A DNA stretch of 64,000 bases from Nesterenkonia sp. Act20 (lineage in GTDB: Bacteria; Actinomycetota; Actinomycetes; Actinomycetales; Micrococcaceae), in contig NZ_JADPQH010000001.1 in the NCBI RefSeq assembly GCF_019173455.1, forward strand, positions 1,332,391 to 1,396,390, given 5' to 3'. The notes under the pieces are model-generated. The model saw only the letters and a program-made list of their open reading frames with translations, made no database searches and was not told where the DNA came from. Made by a program: the position numbers and the translations under genes. Of this stretch, positions 52,910 to 61,683 are shown in pieces. Each line of letters begins with the position of its first letter. Within the stretch, counting starts at the first letter, position 1.

Positions 52910-54046
52910 ATGAAGCGGGGAGCGCAGTATGCCGCGTCCTGGAGCGGCACTGCGCTCCTCAGCCTGGCCTTGATGTTCGCCGCAAGCCCTGCCGTGGCCG
53001 CCGCCTCCTCGGCGTCACCGTCTGGGGAGGTCACCTCGACCTCTTCTGCGGGGACGCCCAGCGGCGAGTCCACCCAGGATACGGACGAGGACTCCGCCGG
53101 GTCCGACGGCTCGGCCTCCTCAGCCCCAGAGCCCACGCCTTCACAGTCCCCGGCACCGTCAGAGACGCCAGCTCCGGATCCCGGGGAGACCACGTCCCCG
53201 GACCCCGGCGAAACACCCCCGGAGCCCACACCGACTCCGGATCAGCCGGCGACACCGACTCCGGACCCCTCGACGCCCGCGATTCCAGAGCCCTCCACCC
53301 CCGGGACTCCGATCCCCAGTGAGGACCCGACTCAGTTCCCGGACGGGCCGACGCCCAGCGAACCAGCCCCCAGTGACCCGACAGCCACCCCGGCTCCCGG
53401 GTCCGGGGCCCCTGCGGGCGAGCACTACCTTCGCTGCGGTTCGGCCTTCGCCGGACCGGGAGAGACCGAGGCGCTGCGACTGGACATGAGTCGCGGCATC
53501 ACCGATCTCAGCGCTGGCTCCAGCCTCACCGGAGCCGCCATCTTGATCGAGGACGGGGTGGTCTACTATCAGGCTCCATCTCCCCTGCCCCGCGGTTCCT
53601 CTCAGGACGATTTCGCCGTGCGCGGCCAGGCTCCCGATGGGACCAGGGTCCAGGCTCGCTGCTATGTGGGGCTGCAGGAGTCGGCCGACGGTGACACCGA
53701 TCCCAACGCGCCGAGCCCCTCGTCGCTGAGCCCCACCCGAGCCGCGCAGACCCAGGAGACACCGGAGGTGACACCGTCGTCACCCGAGTCATCAATCTCG
53801 GGACCGGCCACCTCGCGAGCCACCCTCGGCGGCCCTCCCATTCCAGGAATGCCCGGCTACCCGCTGCCCGAACTGGACTCTCCACAGACCGACGCCGCCA
53901 CTGAGGCCGCAGAAGGTCAGGCGCTGGCGCAGACCGGACTCGACACGCTCCGAGTGTCCACCGCTGTGACCCTGGCGCTGCTGGCGATCATCGCCGGAGT
54001 CGCCGCTCTGCTGCTGGCCTCACGCCGGGTCCGCTCAGCGCAGTAG
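52910..54046 (+). CDS. Cell-surface protein with LAQTG sortase motif
   Basis: The 378-residue protein has a signal peptide (MKRGAQYAAS...SPAVAAA, cleavage about residue 31) and a long Pro/Thr/Ser/Glu/Asp-rich wall-spanning stretch (about 35-170). A compact domain with two Cys (YLRCGSAF and VQARCYVG, about 170-255) follows, then a second Ser/Thr/Pro-rich stretch and the C-terminal sorting signal: LAQTG at about 339-343, a hydrophobic helix VTLALLAIIAGVAALLLAS and the charged tail RRVRSAQ. LAxTG is the motif used by class E sortases of high-GC Gram-positives. Function of the Cys domain unknown. No sortase gene nearby. Confidence 0.8.
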   Translation: MKRGAQYAASWSGTALLSLALMFAASPAVAAASSASPSGEVTSTSSAGTPSGESTQDTDEDSAGSDGSASSAPEPTPSQSPAPSETPAPDPGETTSPDPGETPPEPTPTPDQPATPTPDPSTPAIPEPSTPGTPIPSEDPTQFPDGPTPSEPAPSDPTATPAPGSGAPAGEHYLRCGSAFAGPGETEALRLDMSRGITDLSAGSSLTGAAILIEDGVVYYQAPSPLPRGSSQDDFAVRGQAPDGTRVQARCYVGLQESADGDTDPNAPSPSSLSPTRAAQTQETPEVTPSSPESSISGPATSRATLGGPPIPGMPGYPLPELDSPQTDAATEAAEGQALAQTGLDTLRVSTAVTLALLAIIAGVAALLLASRRVRSAQ

Positions 54047-54123
54047 GCTGCGGCCTCGTCGCTCGGTGAATCAACCCCGCTGAACTGCGGCCCGCGTTGC
54101 CGTCACGGGACGTCGCAGACACG

Positions 54124-54678
54124 TCACCAGTGATTGGGGGCAGGCTTCCGGGCTGAGGGAAGTGCCGAATCGGCCCGCCAGCGCTGGAGCTCGTCGCTGA
54201 CGGTGAGATCTGCGGGCACCTCATGACCCAGTTCACGGATCACCTCGAGGATCTGCTCATTGGAGACCGGCCCCTGCGAGGAGAGCAGCCGCCCTGCGAT
54301 GTGGGCACGGACGTAGATCTCGCCGTCGACCACTGCACGCTGCTCGAAGTAGAAGCACTTCTCATCGAAGCCGATCATCCGGGTGTGGATCTCGAATCGG
54401 GTCATGAAGGTCACCGAACGCCGGAAGGTGATCTGCTCCGACTGCACGACCGGGGACCATCCACGCCGGCGCATCTGCGCCCACAGTCCCGATCGCGCCA
54501 TGAGGTCGAAGCGGCCCAGGTCGAAGAGCGAGAAGTACTGGCCGTTGTTGATATGGCGTGCGATGTCGATGTCGGTGGGCAGCGCGCGCAGCGCGAGAAC
54601 CGAGGACTCCCACGGGGTGAGCGAAGGTCGACGCCGGGCGCGCAGCAGAATCAAGAGGGTGCGAAAGATCACATGCAT
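54124..54678 (-). CDS. Hotdog-fold thioesterase family protein
   Basis: 184 residues starting MHVIFRTLLILLRARRRPSL. The hotdog core includes LPTDIDIARHINNGQYFSLF (conserved D-x-x-x-H-x-N-N pattern) and FDLGRFDLMARSGLW, RRSVTFMTRFEIHTRMIGFD. Similar proteins are annotated as acyl-CoA thioesterases of the 4-hydroxybenzoyl-CoA thioesterase-like group. ATG 54678 is preferred over an in-frame TTG at 54696. Confidence 0.82.
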   Translation of the reverse strand: MHVIFRTLLILLRARRRPSLTPWESSVLALRALPTDIDIARHINNGQYFSLFDLGRFDLMARSGLWAQMRRRGWSPVVQSEQITFRRSVTFMTRFEIHTRMIGFDEKCFYFEQRAVVDGEIYVRAHIAGRLLSSQGPVSNEQILEVIRELGHEVPADLTVSDELQRWRADSALPSARKPAPNHW

Positions 54679-54741
54679 GGGCTCAGTGTGCCACAACGCT
54701 ACCGCCGAGTAATAAGCCGCCGTCCCACAGCGGTCGACGCC

Positions 54742-55557
54742 TCAGCGAGGGGAGGAACTGGATGCTGCCTGCTCCACCGCAGGCTCCGTCTCGGCGGGAC
54801 GCAGCACATAGCCGGCTCCCCGCACCGTGTGGATCATGCGCGGCATCCCCGCCTCGATCTTCTTGCGCACATAGGAGATGTAGAGCTCGACGATGTTGGC
54901 TTGACCAGCAAACTCGTAGGCCCAGACCTGCTGCAGGATCTCCGCCTTGGGGAGCACGGTCCTGGCATGACGCATCAGCAGCCGCAGCAGTCGAAACTCG
55001 GTGTCGGAGAGGTCGATGTCCCGCTCTCCCCGGCGCACCGTCCGCGCCGTGGTGTCCAGCTCCAGGTCTCCGACGACGAGTCGCTCACCCTCGGCCCGGG
55101 CGGGAAGCCGAGCGGTCATCAGGTGCAGCCTTCGCAGAGACTCCTCCACCGTGATCACCCCGGTCATGTGGTCGTCCAGCGGATGGACCACATCCAGGAC
55201 CTCAGCGAGCTCCACCTCCGCGTCGAACCACAGCAGCGCCGCCGTATGTTCTCCGCTGGCGCGCAGCTCGAGGAGGATCGCGTCGAGATCGGCGACTCTG
55301 CGGCTGAAACGGGCATCCACCACGAAGATCTCCGGCACATCGGCACGCAGGCTCGCTCGCGCAGCATCGCCGCTGGAGGCCTGAAGGACCTTGACGTCGA
55401 GCCCGCGCAGGCGCTGGCTCAGCTCGGAGGCCGCCGGAGACGGCCCACCAAGGATCAGTACGGGCGAGGAGATGGACAGACTTCGACCAGCGCCTCCGGA
55501 GGACGACGACGGCAGAGCCGCCTCGCGCTGGCGCCCAGCATCGTCCTCGTGCTCCAT
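54742..55557 (-). CDS. OmpR-type winged-helix regulator with degenerate receiver
   Basis: A 271-residue protein. C-terminal winged helix (about 160-252): GDLELDTTARTVRRGERDID, LSDTEFRLLRLLMRHARTVL, ILQQVWAYEF and the DNA-contact wing IHTVRGAGYVLRP, all standard OmpR/PhoB. The N-terminal half (about 31-150) looks like a receiver fold but keeps only an Asp in FVVDARFSRR; the acidic pair and the conserved Lys are not seen, so phosphorylation control is doubtful. No histidine kinase is adjacent. It may be an atypical, ligand- or partner-controlled regulator. Confidence 0.82.
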   Translation of the reverse strand: MEHEDDAGRQREAALPSSSSGGAGRSLSISSPVLILGGPSPAASELSQRLRGLDVKVLQASSGDAARASLRADVPEIFVVDARFSRRVADLDAILLELRASGEHTAALLWFDAEVELAEVLDVVHPLDDHMTGVITVEESLRRLHLMTARLPARAEGERLVVGDLELDTTARTVRRGERDIDLSDTEFRLLRLLMRHARTVLPKAEILQQVWAYEFAGQANIVELYISYVRKKIEAGMPRMIHTVRGAGYVLRPAETEPAVEQAASSSSPR

Positions 55558-55827
55558 CGAATGTGTCTCCAGATCGTTCTCCCAGTCATACCTATCAGGG
55601 CGCCGCAGGTGTCCTGAGTCTCCTACAGACTGTCAAGATCTTCGCGCGGGGTGAAGTCACAGGCTCAACAACAGCTTGACCCCTTCGAGGTGTGGCGAAG
55701 ACCTCAGCGGCACTCTCGAACAGCGACCGGCATCCATGACAGACTGGCCACAGTGACCGACATCACCCCACGTCGGCACTCGGTTCCGCCGCTGAACCGC
55801 CTACTCGGCACGTGAAGAGGAGAACAG

Positions 55828-56940
55828 ATGATCATCGGAGTTCCCGCCGAAGTCAAGAACAACGAATACCGCGTGGCACTGACCCCCGCCGGAACTCTCG
55901 ATCTGATCGGCCGCGGCCACCAGGTGCTGGTGCAGAGCGGCGCGGGCAAGGGCTCCGGATTCGCTGACACGGAGTATGCGACCGCAGGCGCGGATATCCG
56001 CGACGGCGCGGACGAGGTCTGGGCACAGGCTGAGCTCATCCTCAAGGTCAAGGAACCCCAGGCCGAGGAGTTCGTGCGGATGCGCGAGGGCCAGCTTCTC
56101 TTCACCTACCTCCATCTGGCAGCCGAGCCCGAGTGCGCCCGCGCGCTGCAGGAGCGCGGCGTCACCGCCATCGCCTATGAGACGGTGACCGGACCCCACG
56201 GGCTGCCGCTGCTGGCACCCATGAGTGAGGTGGCAGGTCGGCTCGCTCCGCAGGTGGGCGCCTATCATCTGATGCACTCTCAGGGTGGGCCCGGCATCCT
56301 GATCGGCGGCGTGCCCGGCTCACGGCCGGCGAAGGTGGTCGTGATCGGTGGCGGCAAGGCTGGAGAGCAGGCGGCGCTGACCGCGCTGGGAATGGGCGCC
56401 GACGTCACGGTGCTGGATCTCAACATCGATCGTCTGCGGGAGCTCTCGGCGCTGTCCGGGCGGGGACTGACCACGTTGGCCTCGAACACCCTGACGCTGA
56501 GCAAGGAGGTCGCGGACGCTGACCTCGTCATCGGCTCCGTGCTCGTGCCGGGGGCCACCGCGCCGAAGCTGGTGACCCGCGAGATGGCCTCGGCCATGCG
56601 ACCCGGATCGGTGCTGGTGGACATCGCCATCGATCAGGGCGGCTGCTTCGAGGGGTCACGGCCCACCACCCACGCGGATCCCACCTTCACGCTCGGCGAG
56701 CAGATCTACTACTGCGTGGCGAACATGCCCGGCGCGGTGCCGCACACGTCGACGGCAGCGCTGACGAACTCCACGCTGCGCTTCGTATTCGCACTCGCGG
56801 ACAAGGGCTGGAAGCAGGCTCTGCGTGAAGACCCACACCTGGCCAATGGACTCAACGTCCACGCAGGAGCCATCACCAACGCCCCGGTCGCGGAGGCGCT
56901 CGGGGCGGAGTACTCCGCAACCTCCAGCGTGCTGGCCTGA
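55828..56940 (+). CDS. ald: Alanine dehydrogenase
   Basis: Reversible oxidative deamination of L-alanine to pyruvate and ammonia with NAD. 370 residues, [20 protein letters not shown], catalytic Lys in [10 protein letters not shown] and His in [12 protein letters not shown], Rossmann loop [20 protein letters not shown], and [16 protein letters not shown] near the end. Length and motifs match Ald exactly. AGAGGAGAA ribosome-binding site. Single gene. Confidence 0.96.
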   Translation: MIIGVPAEVKNNEYRVALTPAGTLDLIGRGHQVLVQSGAGKGSGFADTEYATAGADIRDGADEVWAQAELILKVKEPQAEEFVRMREGQLLFTYLHLAAEPECARALQERGVTAIAYETVTGPHGLPLLAPMSEVAGRLAPQVGAYHLMHSQGGPGILIGGVPGSRPAKVVVIGGGKAGEQAALTALGMGADVTVLDLNIDRLRELSALSGRGLTTLASNTLTLSKEVADADLVIGSVLVPGATAPKLVTREMASAMRPGSVLVDIAIDQGGCFEGSRPTTHADPTFTLGEQIYYCVANMPGAVPHTSTAALTNSTLRFVFALADKGWKQALREDPHLANGLNVHAGAITNAPVAEALGAEYSATSSVLA

Positions 56941-56944
56941 CGGA

Positions 56945-58060
56945 TCAGAGCGTCTGGAGCTCGCGGAGCCGGTGACCCGGCACCGGGGTGAAATACCTCT
57001 CCACCAGGGAGTCGTCGACATCGTCAAGCCGAGCGGGGCTCCACTGCGGCGTCCGATCCTTGTCGATGATCTGGGCTCGGATGCCTTCACGGAAGTCATG
57101 TGACCGCAGCATGTGCACAGCGATGGTGAACTCCTGATCCAGCGCCGCCTCCAGCGTCAGCTGCTTGGCCGCAAGAATCGCTCGATGCGCGACTCGCAGC
57201 GCGATGGGCGACTTCCCACGCAGCGCCCGCGCCGCGGCGGCGGCCTCCTCCTGTTCAGGGGCCAGCTCGTCGAGGCGCTCGAGCACCTGCTCCACGGACG
57301 GAGCCGAATACGCATAGTCGATCCACCCGCGGCGATCGGTCTCGGCTGGGCCCGGCGGCGTCACGGTGAACTTCGGCAGCACCTCGGCCACCGGGGCAGA
57401 GCTCAGCGCCTGGGTCAGTTCTCCGAGCGCAGCCGACGGGACTTCGACGTCGGCCAGCCCCGAGGCGATGGCCTCGGCAGCATCGAGATGAGCCCCGGTG
57501 AGTCCCGCATGCAGGCCGAGCTCACCGGGAGCCTGCCCCAGCAGCCACGTGCCACCGACATCCGGGGAGAACCCGATGGTCGTCTCCGGCATGCCGGCCC
57601 GCGTGCGCTCGGTGACGACTCGGTGCGAGCCATGGGCGGAGACGCCGATCCCGCCACCGAGCACCAGCCCGTCCATCAGCGCGATGAAGGGTTTGGGGTA
57701 CTGCGCGATGGTGCGATTGAGCGCGTATTCGTTCGCCAGGAACGTCTCGCTGGTGAAGTCAGCGGCATACCCAGGTGCGCCGGCCGGGAGGATCCCGCCG
57801 CCGTCGTGGTCCTGCAGTGCGAGCATCTCGGCATAGAGGCTGGAGACGTCCCCTCCGGCGCAGAGCCCCCTGTCACCGGCACCGCGGATGAGGACCTGGG
57901 TGACGGCGTCGTCGACGGCCCAGTCCTGGAGCTGCACCAGCAGACACTCGCACATCAGCTGGGTCAGCGCGTTGACCGAGCGTGGCCTGTTCAGCGTGAT
58001 GATCCCCAGGTGGCCGCGCAGCTCGAAGGCCACATCACCGGTATATGTCTCCCTGCCCAT
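56945..58060 (-). CDS. 3-hydroxyisobutyryl-CoA hydrolase-like (crotonase superfamily)
   Basis: The 371-residue protein is longer than simple enoyl-CoA hydratases, as expected for the ECH_2 class. ITLNRPRSVNALTQLM, GLCAGGDVSSLYAEM and MDGLVLGGGIGVSAHGSHRV form the oxyanion hole; MPETTIGFSPDVGGTW and the C-terminal FREGIRAQIIDKDRTPQWSP are HIBYL-CoA hydrolase features. Predicted role: valine degradation. Adjacent branched-chain-type 2-oxoacid dehydrogenase genes nearby fit that idea. It ends four bases after the convergent ald stop. Confidence 0.87.
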   Translation of the reverse strand: MGRETYTGDVAFELRGHLGIITLNRPRSVNALTQLMCECLLVQLQDWAVDDAVTQVLIRGAGDRGLCAGGDVSSLYAEMLALQDHDGGGILPAGAPGYAADFTSETFLANEYALNRTIAQYPKPFIALMDGLVLGGGIGVSAHGSHRVVTERTRAGMPETTIGFSPDVGGTWLLGQAPGELGLHAGLTGAHLDAAEAIASGLADVEVPSAALGELTQALSSAPVAEVLPKFTVTPPGPAETDRRGWIDYAYSAPSVEQVLERLDELAPEQEEAAAAARALRGKSPIALRVAHRAILAAKQLTLEAALDQEFTIAVHMLRSHDFREGIRAQIIDKDRTPQWSPARLDDVDDSLVERYFTPVPGHRLRELQTL

Positions 58061-58150
58061 GTGACAGAGATTACCCTGCGGCTTCGCTGCGCCGAAAAAT
58101 GGAACGTGACCCGGGGCTGCGTCCGAGAAATCAGGGCCTGCGGCGAGGGG

Positions 58151-58996
58151 TCAGGCGTTCCAGAGGCCGTAGGAGTCTGCCAGCGAGGCGATCTTCTGCG
58201 CTCGTGCGAGCCGCGGCAGATAGGAGCCGTCCCCGATGGAACCGCCGGCCTCGTGCGCTTCGATCAGCTCTCGGGCCCAGCTCAGCTCATCCTCTGAGGG
58301 AGCCAGACCGGTATTGATGTGCTCGACCTGCGCGCGATTCAGCGAGAGCTTGCCCGTCATGCCCATGTTCGCCGTGACGAGACATGCCTCGGCAGTCTGC
58401 TCCGGGTCGGCGTCGGCGGCAGTGGGGCCGTCGATCGCTCCGGGGAGGCCACCCACGCGGGAGGCGATCACCAGGCGCGACCGCGCGTAGGCCAGCGCCA
58501 TCGGATCGGCCGAGACGCCGACGTCCTTGCGGAAGTCATTGGTGCCGAAGGCCAGCCGGAACGTGCCCGGTGCGGAGGCGATGAGGGTCGCGTTCTCCAC
58601 CCCGAGGGCGGATTCCACCAGGGCGATGACGGGAGTGCCGGCGCGCAGCCGCATCGCGGTATAGGTGACCTGTTCGGGGCGCTCGGTTTCGGCGAGCATC
58701 ACGCCGCGGAGACCGTCGGCCCGCGAGAGCGCGCTCAGATCGTCTTCCCAGTGTTCGGAGGTCGTGGGGCTGATTCGGACCCAGGCCGTCATTCCACCAT
58801 TGAGTGCCCGCAGCACGGCCTCGCGCGCGGCCACCTTGCCGTCGTCGGGCACCGAGGCTTCGAGGTCGAAGATCACCGAGTCAGCTTCACTGGCCAGTCC
58901 GGGGGCAAAATCCTCCTCCTTGGCGGCGTTGATCAGCAGCCAGGAGCGGGAGAGTTTTGCGGGAAGCGCAGCGGCGCGCCGGTTCCGGATGGGCAT
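58151..58996 (-). CDS. HpcH/HpaI aldolase / CitE-like citrate lyase beta family protein
   Basis: 281 residues. RSWLLINAAKEEDFAPGLAS, ADSVIFDLEASVPDDGKVAA (metal-binding Glu/Asp), TPVIALVESALGVENA, RLAFGTNDFRKDVGVS and GMTGKLSLNRAQVEHIN are typical of CitE-like proteins that cleave or hydrolyse CoA thioesters such as malyl-CoA or citramalyl-CoA. Stand-alone, so not a citrate lyase complex. ATG 58996 with GGAG upstream; the longer frame to 59098 adds unrelated residues. Confidence 0.85.
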   Translation of the reverse strand: MPIRNRRAAALPAKLSRSWLLINAAKEEDFAPGLASEADSVIFDLEASVPDDGKVAAREAVLRALNGGMTAWVRISPTTSEHWEDDLSALSRADGLRGVMLAETERPEQVTYTAMRLRAGTPVIALVESALGVENATLIASAPGTFRLAFGTNDFRKDVGVSADPMALAYARSRLVIASRVGGLPGAIDGPTAADADPEQTAEACLVTANMGMTGKLSLNRAQVEHINTGLAPSEDELSWARELIEAHEAGGSIGDGSYLPRLARAQKIASLADSYGLWNA

Positions 58997-59451
58997 GAGC
59001 TCCAGCCTACCGGAGAAGGCGGCCCGGGATTGAGCTGACGGCGTCCCTCTGCCGGCGCCTGGACAAGGACTGTTGACATTCAGGTGCACGACGCTCAAGA
59101 TGAGTCACGGTAGACGTTCAAGTTTGAAATAGATCGCTTGACACGTCGCCCCAGACGCAGGGTCAGGAGCCCCCCGTTCTCTCCTGACCGGCGCCGCCCA
59201 AGGGATGAGGCTCCACTGGTCGCGTGCATGACAATCCGCCCCCGTCTGCACCGACACCTCATCTGTTCCGCGGGTGGAAGGCTCCCCCGTATCGGCCTTC
59301 CACCCGCGAGGGCGTGGGTGTGAGCCACCGAGGGCGTGGGTGTGAGACACCCTGAGCCATGGGCGCCACCCATGCCTGAGCAGGCATCACTGTGCGGCGC
59401 AGCCCGCGCGATGGATTCGGTGCACGCCGCCGCAGCTTCTATTCTGGTGCT
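58997..59451. other. Non-coding stretch with tandem repeats
   Basis: 455 bases without a credible gene between a minus-strand and a plus-strand gene. Contents: a plausible plus-strand promoter near 59072 (TTGACA, 17 bases, CAAGAT); the palindromic TTCAAGTTTGAA near 59116-59127, a LacI/TetR-sized operator candidate; and two 22-base tandem repeats at 59307-59350. Confidence 0.45.
59307..59350. repeat. Two 22-base tandem repeats
   Basis: A unit beginning CGAGGGCGTGGGTGTGAG occurs at 59307-59328 and 59329-59350, differing at one base. Intergenic, about 100 bases before the GerMN lipoprotein start. Confidence 0.8.
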
Positions 59452-60162
59452 ATGACACCCACACGGTCTTCGCGATCCCGGAACCCATGGGTCGCGGCCG
59501 GCCTGGGACTCACCGTGCTGCTGGCGGGCTGCGGCGACTCCTCCGAGACCGAGCAGGAGCAGACCGAGGATACCGGAAGCTCCATTCCTCAGCCCGAATA
59601 CGACGCCGACGACTCCGTCCGGCTGCCGCTGGCGATGATCAGCCCCGCTGAACAGAGCCAGGACGCACCGCTCGAGGAGGATGGCAGCCTGGAAGGCTCG
59701 GGGGCGCCGGGAAGTCCGGTGGAGGAGTCGAACGGCCAGCAGGCACACGAGATCGAGATCGCCCGCACCGAGGCCTTCGGCTGCGGGGACACACTTTCGG
59801 TCATCCAGACGGTCCCGATGGTCACCGAGGATCCGGCGGTGGCCGCCCTGGAATACCTGATCAGCGACGAGTTGTACTCGCACGGCTCTCCGGCCTTCGG
59901 CAACCCGCTCTCCGCCTCCGACGAACTCAGAGTGGACTCCGTAGAGCTCGAGGGGGACACCGTGACCGTGCAGCTCAGCGGCGAGACAGTGACCAGGAGC
60001 GAGTGCGAGTCATGGCAGATCCTCACGCAGATCGAGACCACCGCCCGGGCAGCCACCGGCGCCACCGGCAGCGAGGTTCTTCTCGAAGGCCAGCCGCTGG
60101 CAGAGGTCCTGGGCCTCGGTCCGACGCAGAGCCCGGTGGAGATCCGCGAGATCATCGACTGA
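59452..60162 (+). CDS. GerMN-domain lipoprotein
   Basis: 236 residues with lipobox LLAGCGDSS (about Cys27), an acidic linker, then a GerMN-type domain (about 100-215): GDTLSVIQTVPMVTEDPAVA, ALEYLISDELYSHGSPAFGN, LRVDSVELEGDTVTVQLSGE. GerMN domains occur in spore-germination and cell-envelope lipoproteins such as LpqB; role here unknown. ATG 59452 chosen because it directly precedes the signal peptide. Confidence 0.8.
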   Translation: MTPTRSSRSRNPWVAAGLGLTVLLAGCGDSSETEQEQTEDTGSSIPQPEYDADDSVRLPLAMISPAEQSQDAPLEEDGSLEGSGAPGSPVEESNGQQAHEIEIARTEAFGCGDTLSVIQTVPMVTEDPAVAALEYLISDELYSHGSPAFGNPLSASDELRVDSVELEGDTVTVQLSGETVTRSECESWQILTQIETTARAATGATGSEVLLEGQPLAEVLGLGPTQSPVEIREIID

Positions 60163-60206
60163 GCAGTCGATCAGCAGAACAGGCTGGATCTCAGTCGATC
60201 AGCAGA
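60154..60206. repeat. Short repeats at a convergent junction
   Basis: ATCGACTG-AG-CAGTCGAT (60154-60171) is a perfect 8-base dyad over the GerMN stop. The 15-mer CAGTCGATCAGCAGA occurs at 60164 and again at 60192, where it spans the stop of the E2 gene. Confidence 0.7.
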
Positions 60207-61681
60207 CCCGGCTGCTCCATGACCGCAGCCACGTCGGAGATGAACCGGCCCGCCAGGTCCCCGTCGATCAGCCGGTGGTCGAAGGACCCGCCGATCACCA
60301 TGACGTCGCGCGGGACGATCTGGCCCTCCACGACCCAGGGCTTCTTGCGCACGGCGCCGAGTGCGACGATCGCGGCCTGCCCCGTGGGAAGGATCGGGGT
60401 TCCGCTGTCCAGACCCAGAGTGCCGATATTGGTGATCGAGACGGTCCCGCCCTGCATCTCACCGGGGGTGGTCCGACCTTCGCGGGCGTCGATGGTCAGC
60501 TGGGTGATCGCCGCGGCCAGCCCGCGGGTGTTGAAGGCGTGGGCTTCGTGGATCACCGGAACCACCAGACCGCGCGGGGTGGCCGCAGCGATCCCCAGAT
60601 TCAGATAGTTCTTCAAGGTGTAATACGTGTCATGCCAGGTCGCGTTGACCTGGGGGTTGCGGCGTGCGGCCCAGATGATCGCCTTGGCGGCAAAGAGCAT
60701 CGGCGACACGCTCAGTCCGGCATAGGAGGGATCCTGCTTCAGGGCGGAGCGCAGCTCCATGGTGCGGGTGACGTCGACCTCTTTGAACACCGAGACATGC
60801 GGAACGGTGGTCGCGGAAGCGGTGACGTTGCGGGCGGTCGCCTTGCGCACGCCACGCACCTGCACGTTGTCCTCACGCGGGCCCTCGTAGAGCAGCCCCT
60901 CCTCGGCGGGCGTCGTCTTGCGCCGTCCCGGGGACGGCGCACCAGTGGCAGGGACCTGGCCGGAGGCGCGCTGTTCACGCTTCTGCCGCGCCTGGCGCTC
61001 CACGTCATCCCGGGTAATCTGGCCGTTGCGTCCGGAGCCGACGAGCTCCCAGACCGCGACGCCGAGCCGCTTCGCCAACGCACGCACCGGCGGGCTCGCA
61101 CGGGCCACGATGTCCGCGATGTCGGTGGCAGCGCCGCTGGGCGCAGGCCTATCAGCGATCCCGAGCCCATCCAGGTCCACCAGGTCCGGTGTCGTGGAGC
61201 GGGTCCGACGACGCCGGGTGGCGGAGTCGGCCTTGGGCCCCGAGCCGACGAGCGCCTGGTTCTCGCCCTCGCTCTGCGCCTTCGCGGCCCGCTCGGAGGC
61301 CGCCGCCTGCTCGGCGGCTTCAGCCTTCTCGGCCGCCTTGCGTCCGCGACCCGAGCGCGACCGGCTGCTCTTCTCAGCAGGAGCGGCAGGCTCCTCCGGT
61401 GCAGCCTGCGGAGCTGCCGAGTCCGACGCCGGGACGTCTTCGCCCTCGGCGGCGATCCTGATCAGTGGGGAGCCCACCTCGATGGTCTCCCCCTCGCTCG
61501 CCACCAGCTCGGTGACAGTCCCGGCGAAGGGCACCGGCAGCTCCACCAGGGACTTGGCGGTCTCGATCTCGACGACGATGTCGTTGACCTCGACGGTGTC
61601 CCCCACGGAGATGCGCCAGCTGACGATCTCCGCCTCGGTGAGTCCCTCGCCGACATCGGGAAGGTTGAAGGTCTCGGCCAT
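60191..61681 (-). CDS. 2-oxoacid dehydrogenase E2 (dihydrolipoamide acyltransferase)
   Basis: Core acyltransferase of a 2-oxoacid dehydrogenase complex, 496 residues. One lipoyl domain (1-75; lipoyl Lys in EIETAKSLVELPVP), an Ala/Glu/Lys-rich linker, an E3-binding domain (ASPPVRALAKRLGVAVWELV, then GSGRNGQITRDDV, about 190-225), and the catalytic domain ending SFDHRLIDGDLAGRF (HxxxDG). Single lipoyl domain favours branched-chain (BkdC-type) or acetoin-like complexes over the multi-lipoyl actinobacterial SucB/DlaT. Downstream of E1beta by two bases. Confidence 0.92.
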   Translation of the reverse strand: MAETFNLPDVGEGLTEAEIVSWRISVGDTVEVNDIVVEIETAKSLVELPVPFAGTVTELVASEGETIEVGSPLIRIAAEGEDVPASDSAAPQAAPEEPAAPAEKSSRSRSGRGRKAAEKAEAAEQAAASERAAKAQSEGENQALVGSGPKADSATRRRRTRSTTPDLVDLDGLGIADRPAPSGAATDIADIVARASPPVRALAKRLGVAVWELVGSGRNGQITRDDVERQARQKREQRASGQVPATGAPSPGRRKTTPAEEGLLYEGPREDNVQVRGVRKATARNVTASATTVPHVSVFKEVDVTRTMELRSALKQDPSYAGLSVSPMLFAAKAIIWAARRNPQVNATWHDTYYTLKNYLNLGIAAATPRGLVVPVIHEAHAFNTRGLAAAITQLTIDAREGRTTPGEMQGGTVSITNIGTLGLDSGTPILPTGQAAIVALGAVRKKPWVVEGQIVPRDVMVIGGSFDHRLIDGDLAGRFISDVAAVMEQPGLLID

Positions 61682-61683
61682 GC

